This document shows, in pieces, positions 10,194-19,300 of a DNA stretch of 64,000 nucleotides. Origin of the DNA: Streptococcus ilei (GTDB lineage: Bacteria > Bacillota > Bacilli > Lactobacillales > Streptococcaceae). The translations under genes and the position numbers were made by a program. Location: positions 1,364,001 to 1,428,000 of the forward strand of contig NC_022584.1 in the NCBI RefSeq assembly GCF_000479335.1, written 5' to 3'. The notes under the pieces are model-generated. The model made no database searches. It was not told the DNA's origin and saw only the letters and a list, made by a program, of their open reading frames with translations. The first letter of the stretch is position 1; every line of letters begins with the position of its first letter.

Positions 10194-11252
10194 TTAATCA
10201 GCTTGATAAATCGTATCGATGACACGCTTTGCTTCTTCGTAATTCCCCAAGTAGTCCTGCCCGAGATAGGCTGTAGGAATATCTGCGAGATATTGGTGGC
10301 GGAGGTGATCCAGGTGATTTGAAAAACTGTTGCGAATTTCGTCATCTGCCATGGTCATATCACGGAAGCCATCATTGACATAGGATCCAATGGGTTGGAC
10401 AAATAAGATCAGATCCCATTTTTCCTTAGCGAGGATACTAACGAATAAGTTATCAAAGGTATCCGTCATACTGGTCTCTTGGCCTTCTACTTCCATATAG
10501 TAGTCGTAATAGCCCTTGGTCACCAGCGAATTCGTATCCGCAATGACCAGGCCTCGATTGGCACTACTGTCGATTAATTTTGAGGTTTGATCGTATTGTC
10601 CAAGTAGGAGATAATAATAGTCCTTGGGGGTCAGCTCATCATCCCGTACATTGTTTCTGATCTGGTACTCCCGGGCATATTCTAAGCTCACTGGCGCATC
10701 ATAGAAGCGGGCCAAATCTTTTGCCAAGGTCGTCTTCCCGTTACTAGCACTCCCCATAATGAGGACCTTTTTCGTAAACTGACGACGGAAGGGTTGCGCA
10801 ATGTATTTCCAATACTTGCTGGGATTTTCCCGGATGAGGGTCCCTGAGATCCCAAACTGACGCTCCTGTAGGTGCGCTTGAAAGCCTCTCGCTTCAAGCT
10901 CCTCTTGGTAAGCTTTCTCTCCAACGAAGAAGATAAGCTCCTCTCTCTCAGCATCATATTGAATGGTTTCTAAGGCTGTTTTCAACCAAGGCTCCCATCC
11001 TAAGGGATAGCGAGGAAGTTCTGTCTCGTCTAATTTATAAATTTGGGTGAGTTCATCATTTGAAAAACCTTCTCGAATATAGCGAAAACGTTTCTGCAAA
11101 GGAAGGCCAACTTCTTCTCCTCGGTCACCTTTGTAACCAGAGACAATCACACAAACGCGGTCGCATTGGCGTTTTGCCCGTTGAATTAAATCAATATGAC
11201 CTTGATGAAGGGGGGCAAACGTTCCAAATACTACTGCCACTTTTTCTTTCAT
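10194..11252 (-). CDS. nadR: Bifunctional NMN adenylyltransferase / ribosylnicotinamide kinase
   Basis: A 352-residue enzyme that phosphorylates nicotinamide riboside and adenylates NMN to NAD. Seen: the N-terminal nucleotidyltransferase motif FAPLHQGH (residues about 12-19) and an ISGTLIRENP segment (the ISGT-R motif), then a Walker A GSASNGKT at about 167 opening the kinase domain. The helix-turn-helix domain of enteric NadR is absent, as expected for this shorter form, so regulation must lie elsewhere, possibly in the NrtR-like protein two genes downstream. Start with AAGGAG. First gene of the operon. Confidence 0.95.
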   Translation of the reverse strand: MKEKVAVVFGTFAPLHQGHIDLIQRAKRQCDRVCVIVSGYKGDRGEEVGLPLQKRFRYIREGFSNDELTQIYKLDETELPRYPLGWEPWLKTALETIQYDAEREELIFFVGEKAYQEELEARGFQAHLQERQFGISGTLIRENPSKYWKYIAQPFRRQFTKKVLIMGSASNGKTTLAKDLARFYDAPVSLEYAREYQIRNNVRDDELTPKDYYYLLLGQYDQTSKLIDSSANRGLVIADTNSLVTKGYYDYYMEVEGQETSMTDTFDNLFVSILAKEKWDLILFVQPIGSYVNDGFRDMTMADDEIRNSFSNHLDHLRHQYLADIPTAYLGQDYLGNYEEAKRVIDTIYQAD

Positions 11253-11277
11253 CTAACTGGCTCCTTTATCATAATGT

Positions 11278-11330
11278 CAAAACATGTTTTGCTTATGATT
11301 TTATTATAAACTATAATTTCAATCTGTCAA
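11278..11330 (-). promoter_or_regulatory. nadR promoter with downstream palindrome
   Basis: TTGACA (11325-11330), 16 nt, TATAAT (11303-11308) on the minus strand. The perfect 14-bp palindrome CAAAACATGTTTTG (11278-11291) sits about 12 nt past the -10, at or just after the expected transcription start, an ideal repressor position. Confidence 0.75.
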
Positions 11331-11365
11331 TACTTTTTATAAAAAATATATTTTATAAAACAAAA

Positions 11366-11409
11366 TTAAAAAGATTCAACTCTGTATGTTATTATACAGA
11401 ATTGAATCT
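11366..11409 (-). terminator. Terminator of the 11451-12185 lipoprotein gene
   Basis: A 16-bp near-perfect stem (11372-11387 with 11394-11409) with a 6-nt loop is followed by TTTTT on the minus strand. Confidence 0.88.
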
Positions 11410-11450
11410 CTGATTTCAATCATTTTTTTAATTTTCTCAGTGGCGAGCCA

Positions 11451-12185
11451 TTATTCCCGAACCAAGGCATGCGCATGGCCATTTTCTGTCACTTGAACAC
11501 TTGCCACTTGACCATCTTGACCGACAACTATATCCAGGCTAGCTGCAGATCCATCTTGGGTGGAAATCAAGCCAGCATGGTAATGACCTTGATCCAAGTT
11601 GTATTCATAGCTTCCAATTGTATAGCCCACTGCATCGCCACCAGGAGTTTGAATGGTTACTTGTCCACCTTGTCCGATGCTTACGCCTGTATCTCGACCG
11701 TCGGTCCAACTACCTGCTGCTCCTGAATAATCCCCTGAGGCATAACTCAAGACACCTTTATAGCGTGGGTTCTCTGTCTTAGAGGCTTGTTCTTTGGCAG
11801 TCGTGCGACCTTCTTCCAAGCTAGGACGTTTTTGTTTTTCTGGTGCTGAGTTCACTGCTGGTTTTGTTTCTTTGGAAGGAGTTGGAACCAGGCCTTGACT
11901 GGCTTCTGGAACTCTTGGTGTCACTGGAGTTGATGGATTTTCTTGGCTCGCTTGTGTTTCGCTCGAAGCCATGGCAGGTGATTGTGCAACTTCTGTGCTT
12001 TGTGTGGTTTTGCTTGCGGTCTTTTTCTCTTCTTTTTTACTAGTAGAGCTTTGTTTCACTTGCGCAATTTTACTAGTTGAAGATGGACTGGTTTCCTTTT
12101 TCTTTTCTGATCCACATCCGCTTAAGAGAAGAGCAGCTGTTAGAGCAAGGGTAAATAGACTAAAGAAGGTTCCTTTCATTTTCAT
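11451..12185 (-). CDS. Secreted lipoprotein of unknown function with Ser/Thr-rich linker
   Basis: About 244 residues. The N-terminus is a lipoprotein signal with lipobox LLSGC. A Ser/Thr/Lys/Glu-rich low-complexity linker follows (about 25-130). The C-terminal folded part contains the GDYSGAAGSWTDGRD stretch, reminiscent of streptococcal DUF6287-type domains, and ends in an H-containing beta-rich region. I start at 12185 because AGAGG lies 8 nt upstream; the in-frame ATG at 12209 falls in the operator repeats. Monocistronic, with a strong promoter and terminator. No enzyme motif seen; function unknown, likely cell-surface sensing or binding. Confidence 0.85.
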   Translation of the reverse strand: MKMKGTFFSLFTLALTAALLLSGCGSEKKKETSPSSTSKIAQVKQSSTSKKEEKKTASKTTQSTEVAQSPAMASSETQASQENPSTPVTPRVPEASQGLVPTPSKETKPAVNSAPEKQKRPSLEEGRTTAKEQASKTENPRYKGVLSYASGDYSGAAGSWTDGRDTGVSIGQGGQVTIQTPGGDAVGYTIGSYEYNLDQGHYHAGLISTQDGSAASLDIVVGQDGQVASVQVTENGHAHALVRE

Positions 12186-12201
12186 GGCAATACCTCTCTT
12201 T

Positions 12202-12258
12202 TGTAACATTTGTTACATTTTGTAATATAATTGTAACATTCATCTATAGGGAAGTCAA
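12202..12258 (-). promoter_or_regulatory. Lipoprotein promoter with TGTAACA operator-like repeats
   Basis: TTGACT (12253-12258), 17 nt, TACAAT (12230-12235). The 7-mer TGTTACA or its complement occurs three times: over the -10 (12232-12238) and as an inverted pair with a 2-nt gap (12202-12208 and 12211-12217). The latter lies between the transcription start and the ribosome site. The layout looks like a repressor operator of unknown owner. Confidence 0.6.
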
Positions 12259-12298
12259 GAGGATTTGCAAGTCTTATAAAAAATAGAAACTAGTTTCA

Positions 12299-12346
12299 AA
12301 AAAAGAGTGAACAAATGGAGCCCTACTCCAAGCATTCACTCTTTTT
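12299..12346 (-). terminator. Terminator of the ctsR-clpC operon
   Basis: The stem AAAGAGTGAA / TTCACTCTTT, with an inner TGGAG/CTCCA helix, is followed by a T-run on the minus strand, just after the DUF4430 gene. Confidence 0.8.
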
Positions 12347-12347
12347 C

Positions 12348-12752
12348 TTATTGATAAACTTCTTGATAAAATTCGATAGTATCTCCATCTTGGACAGTTG
12401 TTTCTGCTGCCCCTTTTGGTGCCATCTCTCCATTGATCTTGTACATCCAATAGAGTCCCTTGCTTTCGTCCTGGGCTACGCCATCGATCGAGGTGATGAG
12501 GCCACTCTTCTCCTCAATCTTGTAGTTAGCTTTCAGGACTTCCATCAGGTTGGCTTTTTCAGCAACCTTCAAGGTCTTGCTTTGAGCTTCTTGCCCTTCA
12601 GGGGCGATACTGACCGTAATGGTAATTTGTTTTTCTTTCGCTACTTGTGAGCTAGAAGCTGAGCTTTCCGTAGTCGATGATTTGCTTTGTCCGCAACTGA
12701 CCAATACAAGAGCTGCTAGGACAGCAAAGAAACTATAAAGTGTTTTTTTCAT
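12348..12752 (-). CDS. DUF4430-domain lipoprotein (putative vitamin/corrinoid-type binding protein)
   Basis: A 134-residue lipoprotein: signal with lipobox LVSC, a short Ser-rich linker, then a compact domain of about 85 residues with the features of DUF4430 (KANLMEVLKANY, GLYWMYKINGE, V-DGDTIEFYQ). DUF4430 is related to the C-terminal domain of transcobalamin/intrinsic factor and to SLBB-like folds. Its start overlaps the end of the ECF S component gene by 20 nt, so the two are translationally coupled. I infer that it captures the ligand of that transporter at the outer membrane face. The ligand is not known; a cobalamin-like compound is a guess from the fold. Confidence 0.82.
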   Translation of the reverse strand: MKKTLYSFFAVLAALVLVSCGQSKSSTTESSASSSQVAKEKQITITVSIAPEGQEAQSKTLKVAEKANLMEVLKANYKIEEKSGLITSIDGVAQDESKGLYWMYKINGEMAPKGAAETTVQDGDTIEFYQEVYQ

Positions 12753-13221
12753 GATACAATCTCCTAAATACTACATAAAGTAGAGGGTAAAAACAGGCGG
12801 TGGAAAGGGCGTGGGCCAAGTTAAAGCTAAAGCCATTCACCAGAGCATAGGTCCACCAAGGCATGTGGTAGAGAACAGCATAAAGACTGTCAATCAGCAC
12901 CCCGTAGAGAAAGGATAAGGTGCCGACCACTAGAGTCTGAACTTGCAAAGACAGATGGCGGTAAAGCCCCCGCCAAAGAGTCAAGAGGAGGCCAAAGGCC
13001 AGTATCTGAGCGAGCACCACTGGGCTCATCCCCAAGAGAAAAGCCGAGGTAAACATGGTGACCGCCATCACCAAACAGGCAAATTGCCAGTCTTCAAATA
13101 GCACCAGTAAAAAGAAAATGGCACTAATGGGTTGGACATTGGGCAAGAAGGCAAAGGCTTGTCTCAGCACCACACAGAGGGCTGCTAAGAGGGTGATTCG
13201 GGTCAAGCGTTTGAGAGGCAC
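12733..13221 (-). CDS. ECF transporter S component
   Basis: A 162-residue, six-helix membrane protein with the look of an ECF-type substrate-binding (S) subunit: a short basic N-terminus (KRLTRITLLAALCVVLRQ), conserved small-residue helix 1, and FLYGVLIDSLYAVLYH in the middle. S components share an EcfA1A2T energising module encoded elsewhere. The start is GTG at 13221 with AGGAGG 7 nt upstream, immediately after the clpC stop. Specificity cannot be read from sequence. The coupled DUF4430 lipoprotein is unusual, because S components normally bind ligand without a separate binding protein. Confidence 0.85.
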   Translation of the reverse strand: MPLKRLTRITLLAALCVVLRQAFAFLPNVQPISAIFFLLVLFEDWQFACLVMAVTMFTSAFLLGMSPVVLAQILAFGLLLTLWRGLYRHLSLQVQTLVVGTLSFLYGVLIDSLYAVLYHMPWWTYALVNGFSFNLAHALSTACFYPLLYVVFRRLYHEKNTL

Positions 13222-13232
13222 TGCATATCCTC

Positions 13233-15662
13233 CTAGTCAATCGTGAAGTTAAGCCGACCAGACTTAACACCTACCTTGAGGGTTTGCCCTTCAGCCACTT
13301 CTCCTCTCAAGAGGATCTCTGCCAAGTAGTCTTCCACCTGGGTCTGGATGGTTCGGCGCAAAGGACGTGCTCCCATCTCTGGATCATATCCGTGAGTCGC
13401 CAGCCATTTAAGAGCAGACGCTTGGAATTTCAGAGTAATGCCTTTCTCTGCTAGAGATTGAACCAGCGGTTTCACCATAATCTTGACAATCTCATGCATT
13501 TGGTCACTGGTCAAGCTATGGAAGACAACCTTCTCATCAATCCGGTTGATAAACTCTGGTCGATAGGTCTTCTTCAACTCTTCAAAGATGCGTTTCTCCA
13601 TATTGGCCTGGTCAAAGCGAATATCCTTAGCTCCAAAGCCAACCGTCTTATCATCTCGTAAAGCGGTAGCTCCCAAGTTTGAGGTCATGATAATAATGGT
13701 ATTGGAGAAATCTACCTTGCGTCCCTTGCTGTCGGTCAAAACACCGTCATCCAAGACTTGCAAGAGAACGTTAAAGATATCCGGATGGGCTTTTTCCACC
13801 TCATCAAACAAGAGGACTGAATAAGGTTTGTTGCGGACTTTTTCCGTCAACTCACCACCTTCTTCATAACCAACGTAACCCGGAGGAGCTCCGTTGAGTC
13901 GACTAGCCGCAAATTTCTCCATGTATTCACTCATATCAAAGCGAATCAAAGCGGACTCATCATCAAAGAGGACCTCAGCAAGCGCCTTGGCTAGCTCGGT
14001 TTTCCCGACTCCTGTCGGACCGAGGAAGAGGAAGGAACCAATTGGTCGCTTGTGAGACCGGATTCCAGATTGATTGCGGCGAATCGCTCGACTGATACTT
14101 GAGACAGCCTGATCCTGACCGATCACGCACTTATGAAGTTCCGCTTCTAATTCAAGGTATTTCTTAGCCGCTGTTTGGGTTAGTTTCTCCACAGGAATGC
14201 CAGAAAGCTGACTGAGCGTCTTCAGAATATCCTCTTCCTTGACTTCTAACTGATAGCCTTTCGGACTGGCGTCTTCTTTTAGTAACTGAGCAACTTTTTT
14301 CCACTGTCCCTTGAGCAAGGCCTGATCGGCAGCTGTCAAATCGGACTGAAGGCCTGCTTGAGGCCCCTCGTTTTGCACGGTCGCTGCCGCCTCATCCAAA
14401 AGATCAATGGCTGAGTCTGGCAAGAGGCGACTGGTCAAATAACGATGGGCATAGACAACGGCTGTCTCAATGGTTGCATCCGTAATATGGACACGGTGGT
14501 GACGCTCATAGGTCTTCTTGAGCCCTTGCAAAATAGCGATGCTATCCGCAACAGACGGTTGCTCAATCAAAACCTTGGCAAAACGGCGTGACAGAGCGGC
14601 ATCTTTTTCGATGTGTTTTTGGTATTCTTCTTGCGTAGTCGCTCCTACGGTCCGTAAGGTCCCGCGAGCCAAGGCAGGCTTCAAGATATTGGCCGCATCC
14701 AAGGTGGAGTCAATCCCTGATCCAGATCCCATAATGGTATGGAGCTCATCAATGAAGAGAATGACATGCCCATCTTCTTCAATATCATTGATGATGTTGT
14801 TCATCCGCTCTTCAAAATCCCCACGGAAACGAGTCCCTGCGACAACATTCATCAAGTCCAACTCTAAGACACGCATCTTAGCAAGTTCAGTTGGGACATC
14901 TCCACTGGCAATCCGTTGAGCCAAGCCCAAAGCCAGAGCAGTCTTTCCGACACCGGCATCTCCAACGAGGACTGGATTGTTTTTTGTTTTGCGGCTCAAA
15001 ATCTGAATCATCCGCGAGATCTCTTGACCCCGGCCAATCACCGGTTCCAAACTGCCATTGCGAGCCATTTCTGTCAGATCTCGGGTATAATCTTCCAAAC
15101 CACCACTAGTAGAGGCCGGCATGCCCATCATATTTCCCATGGTTTGACGATTTGGTTGCTGGGACCGATAGAGAGAACGGATAGCCTTGACAGCTTCCTT
15201 GTCCCAACCTGCTCGTTGTTCCAAACTCTTACGAAGCTCGACAATTTTAATGCCATCTTCCTGATCATCATAGCGGAAGCCAACATACTCCAATACTTGA
15301 GAAGCTAAGGTTCCTCGCTCTAGTAAGAGCGCCAAGAGGACATGCTCTGTCCCAAGACTTTTGGCATGGACTGCCTGGGCAATCTCTTGGGAACGGTTCA
15401 TGATTTCTTCTACACGGAAAGAAAAAGGAAATACCTCATAGCGACCATCCCGTTGGTAGACTTGGCCCGTGATGTGCTCAGCTGCGTCTTGAAAATCATC
15501 AATCTGCATAGGATAGTCACTTAAGACGGAACCAGCTACACTATAGGGGTTATTTGCTAGGGCCACTAGGATATGCCAGGTATCTAGGGTTTGGGAATCA
15601 AAATGACCCGCCAAGATTTGAGCGGCTTCAATCGTTTCTAATAGGGCTTTTGAATAGTTCAT
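13233..15662 (-). CDS. clpC: ATP-dependent Clp protease ATPase subunit ClpC
   Basis: An 809-residue AAA+ unfoldase that feeds misfolded and tagged proteins to ClpP. Seen: N-terminal Clp-N double repeat (1-145), first AAA+ domain with Walker A GDAGVGKT and Walker B VILFIDELHT, an M-domain region, second AAA+ with Walker A GPTGVGKT and VLLFDEVEKA, and a C-terminal D2 small domain. It closely matches streptococcal ClpC. I start at 15662 (MNYSKALLE, the family N-terminus); the 26 upstream codons in this frame overlap ctsR. It is second in the CtsR-controlled operon. Confidence 0.96.
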   Translation of the reverse strand: MNYSKALLETIEAAQILAGHFDSQTLDTWHILVALANNPYSVAGSVLSDYPMQIDDFQDAAEHITGQVYQRDGRYEVFPFSFRVEEIMNRSQEIAQAVHAKSLGTEHVLLALLLERGTLASQVLEYVGFRYDDQEDGIKIVELRKSLEQRAGWDKEAVKAIRSLYRSQQPNRQTMGNMMGMPASTSGGLEDYTRDLTEMARNGSLEPVIGRGQEISRMIQILSRKTKNNPVLVGDAGVGKTALALGLAQRIASGDVPTELAKMRVLELDLMNVVAGTRFRGDFEERMNNIINDIEEDGHVILFIDELHTIMGSGSGIDSTLDAANILKPALARGTLRTVGATTQEEYQKHIEKDAALSRRFAKVLIEQPSVADSIAILQGLKKTYERHHRVHITDATIETAVVYAHRYLTSRLLPDSAIDLLDEAAATVQNEGPQAGLQSDLTAADQALLKGQWKKVAQLLKEDASPKGYQLEVKEEDILKTLSQLSGIPVEKLTQTAAKKYLELEAELHKCVIGQDQAVSSISRAIRRNQSGIRSHKRPIGSFLFLGPTGVGKTELAKALAEVLFDDESALIRFDMSEYMEKFAASRLNGAPPGYVGYEEGGELTEKVRNKPYSVLLFDEVEKAHPDIFNVLLQVLDDGVLTDSKGRKVDFSNTIIIMTSNLGATALRDDKTVGFGAKDIRFDQANMEKRIFEELKKTYRPEFINRIDEKVVFHSLTSDQMHEIVKIMVKPLVQSLAEKGITLKFQASALKWLATHGYDPEMGARPLRRTIQTQVEDYLAEILLRGEVAEGQTLKVGVKSGRLNFTID

Positions 15663-15669
15663 AAGGAGA

Positions 15670-16128
15670 TTACATTCCCTTTCTATCGACTTGTTGGATA
15701 ATTTTTCGTAGGATATTGGATCGTAAGCGATGGGCTTCACTTCCCAAAACCTCGTCTGTTGTCATCACTGACAAGAGCTCTGCTTCTCTCTTTGTAAGGA
15801 GTTTTTCTTCAAATAGCATCTGGAGGATATCACAGAATACAGTCTGACTGATCTGTTCTCCAATGCTTGCGCCAAGCTCTGTTAGCATCTGGTGTTGGTC
15901 TGAAAATTGAATCTTGCCAATCCGGATATAACCTCCGCCTCCACGCTTGCTCTCTACGATGTAGCCTCGACTTTCGGTGAAGCGGGTCTTAATCACATAA
16001 TTGATTTGACTAGGAACAACTTGGAAAACATCCGCTAATTCGCTTCTCTTGAGCTCAGCGATTCCTGCTTGAGCCAGTAGCAACTTGATATAGGCCTCGA
16101 TGCTATCTGATGTATTTTTACTTGCCAT
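15670..16128 (-). CDS. ctsR: Heat-shock repressor CtsR
   Basis: A 152-residue repressor of class III heat-shock genes (clp, often groE). Seen: the N-terminal winged helix ending in the conserved glycine-rich wing RGGGGYIRI, which contacts the operator and acts as the temperature sensor, then a C-terminal dimer domain (LTKREAELLSVM). I start at 16128, where AAAGGAG is 7 nt upstream; a frame-extending ATG at 16152 has none. It autoregulates through the operator just upstream. The streptococcal gene lacks the mcsA-mcsB partners of Bacillus here, as usual. Confidence 0.96.
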   Translation of the reverse strand: MASKNTSDSIEAYIKLLLAQAGIAELKRSELADVFQVVPSQINYVIKTRFTESRGYIVESKRGGGGYIRIGKIQFSDQHQMLTELGASIGEQISQTVFCDILQMLFEEKLLTKREAELLSVMTTDEVLGSEAHRLRSNILRKIIQQVDRKGM

Positions 16129-16213
16129 GATGCTCCTTTCTGATGGTTTCATTCTAGATGGATTCTCTGTTCTTCAGAGGATAAAAAATGGTCTCATCAT
16201 CCGTGATGTCATT

Positions 16214-16236
16214 ATTGACCTTATCTGACTATTATA
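16214..16236 (-). promoter_or_regulatory. ctsR promoter -10 and CtsR operator
   Basis: TATAAT (16231-16236) is followed directly by the tandem heptads AGTCAGA (16224-16230) and GGTCAAT (16214-16220), separated by TAA. This fits the CtsR box RGTCAAANANRGTCAAA with two mismatches. The -35 (TTTATT at 17 nt) is weak. Confidence 0.8.
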
Positions 16237-16316
16237 CAATTTTTACGCCTGTAAATAAAGCAAAGACTACGTCCAGATGGAATCTGAATCCCCCTTACTG
16301 GTAGCCAGAAGAAACA

Positions 16317-16350
16317 AAAAAGAGGCTAGCGATTGCTAACCTCTTATAGA
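16317..16350 (-). terminator. Terminator of the fucosidase gene
   Basis: The stem AGAGGTTAGC / GCTAGCCTCT with loop AATC is followed by a T-run on the minus strand, just after the gene's stop. Confidence 0.85.
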
Positions 16351-16357
16351 AGGAGCA

Positions 16358-19300
16358 TTAGGATTTTCGACGAGCGAATTTTACTCTTCCGCCTAAGAAG
16401 CCTAAGCCGAAAAGTCCCATCCAGGCTAAGAAACTTGCCTTCTCTGATCCTGTCTGTGGCAGTTTACCTTCCGGTTGTAGAGAAGGGCTTTCAACCTCTT
16501 CTACTATTGGATGCTCGGCAGTCAAAACAGCAGTTACTTCTGGAATCGTCTCTTTCAGAAGAACCGGAGTTTCTTTCTCTTTTTTATCTTCTACTGTTGA
16601 ATGATGTGCATGCACTTGCAAGTCTTTACTTGGAGTTACAGGTGTTATTGGAGTCGGTAGATCAGGTGTCACAGGATGTTTTTCTACCACTCCTGTTCCG
16701 ACTTCTGTAATCTGGTCCTGGGCTTCCACTTCGACAAAGGCATCGACTTCTGTCCGAATTTCTTTGCCTTCTTCTTGTCGAACCTCGATCAACTTCAAGC
16801 GGCGTCCAACCTTCCCTGCTTGAAGGATCCGGCTTTCGCCCTTGGCCAAGTCCTTGCTTTCACGCGTTTGACTCTCAAATGGAATCTCCTCCGCTTCGAT
16901 GAGAAGTTCTGGCTTTTCAAGAATCAAATCCCGAACACCTTCGTCTGGGCGTGTCTGCGTCAGCGGTTCATAATTATGAGCATCTTCTAAGATGGTCTCA
17001 AGGGCTTCCACTTGATTCGCTGCAGCAACCAAATCTGGTCGCTCTTGATTCAACAACTGAGTCAATTCCGTCAATTGCTCTTGAACAGTTGATTTGAGAT
17101 TTGCTTTCAAGCGATCGAGAGAAGTAGCCTTGATTTTTTCTACTCCTTCTTTGATAACCTGTTGGAGCTCTTCTTGACCAAGCAACTGACTATCTTTTCC
17201 TGATAGGATAAAGCGGTCTACCTGAATGGCTCTAGATGACTGAGGATCATTGAGAGATGGATCCAAGTGCAGACGTAATTGGTGGTAGCCTTTTGCTAGA
17301 CCTTGCAGATTGACCAAACTCTGGTCCAGTTTGCGTTGATCTCCATAGCCACTGAAGTAATGGTCGCCTTCAATCTCATAGTCATGACCACGCCCTTCTT
17401 CAAAGGCCATTTCTTTTCCATCTAGGGTGACGCTGTAGAGACCATGGCTTGGATCAACCACTCCTCGAACTTCCACACCAGTTCCCTTGAAGGTGATGGT
17501 CACCTCAATGTGTTTTTTTCCTTCTTCATCGGTTACTTGGTTGAAGCTAGACCAAGATTCCGTTCCATTTGAGAAGTCTCGATTGTCCGTCTCATGATTC
17601 CAGCCTTGGCTGTAGTGCAGTTTTGGATCTTGATCATCCACTTCTTTGCGATTTTCTGGAAGTAGGTCCTCGTTCATCACTTGGACTGTCAGTTCTGGAA
17701 TAAAGCCGACCAGGCTGCCTTGATCCGGATGCAACAATTTGGCCTTAAAGTCATAGACATCGGTCGCTTTTCCTGCAAAATCAAGGGTTGGGACTTGGAC
17801 TGTTTTTTCTGTCTCTCCATCTGCGAACTCAAGGGTGACATTGGTATCTTTGTAGACCTTGCCATGAACCCCTGTTCCTGGTTCTGTGATTAACTTAAGA
17901 CTGGCACTTCCTTTAGAGCCACCTTTTCTTTTGACGACGATTTGCGCTGGCTCTCCTTTTTTAACAGCTAAGGTTGGCTGAGCAAACTCAAAGAGGCCTT
18001 TTTCTTGGTTATTGAGGGCATAAATCCCTTCCGTTGCGATAGCATCTCCCTTGCTATTGACCAAGGTCAAGGTATGGGAACCTGCTTTCAAATCTGGTGT
18101 TTCATAAACCTTTTGGCTGCGTTTGCGAGTTGGACTTTGGGTATTGACCGTCGCTAGTTTTTGCCCATCTACATAGACATCCATCTCCCCATGACCTGGG
18201 TCTACAGTTGCGACCACATAGGCCTTGGTCCCTTCGAATTGATAGGTTGCAGAAGCTCCCGCTTCCTTGGTCCACATAGAGGTACCTCGAACGCCTTCTC
18301 CCTCTTCATTCCATTGGCTATTGCCCCGGTCAGCAGTCCGGTCAGAATGATAGGTCAAACCAAGCGGATAGCCATCGGTTTCTTCGATGCTGGCTGGCGT
18401 CTTATAGACCGAGACACCGTTCAAGATTGGAGTGGCTTGGGCATCAGTAATTGACACTCGGAGGTAGCGACTATCAACTGGTTGCCCTTTGATCAAACGG
18501 CGGTATCCAACGGTTGACCCAGCTCCAAAAGGAACCCATTGGCCATTCACCGCTACATCGATGGTGAAACCGGAAATCCGTTGGCCTTTCTCGATGGTTT
18601 CTTTGAGCTCTACCACATCAAAGTGTTGCTCTTTCCCAAGATCGAGGACAAAAGAGCCGGTCTTGGCATCATCGGCAGGGGCCCAACTGGTCTTTTCATC
18701 GCCATCTGTCAAATGGCTAGCTGCGTAATGCGAATTGCGCCGTGTCGAATCAGCTTCTACCAAAGCTCCCGCCGCATAGTCCACGCTGTAGAGTTGATCC
18801 AAAGTCTGGCGGAATTCTTTCAAACGGGCCACATCGGCATCCGCAAATTTTCCATCTTGATTGGGTGGAATATTGAGCAAGAGTGGCGTTCCACGACCGA
18901 CAGATTTGAAGTAAATGTCCATCAATTCACGCAGGGACTTAGGCTCTTGATTGTCATGGTAGAACCAGCCAGAGCGAATAGAAACATCCGCTTCCCCCAC
19001 TGAGTATTGCTTCCCTTCCGGATCTCCATGGTTGAGATAGCTATTGGATGGATTGTTGCGAATCTTATCCGGATTGACCTTATGCCAAACTGGATCTCCA
19101 GCAATCCCCTTTTCATTTCCTATCCAACGAACATTGGTGGGCTCCGCTGAGAAGATAGCAATATCCCCTTGGGCTTTACGGATGGCGTCAAACCACTTAT
19201 CGAAGGTATAGGTTACTTTTTGAGCCCCATCGCCACGCGCTCCATCCATCCAGACTTCAACAAATTTGCCTTTGTTTCCATATTTAGGATCTTCAAGGAT

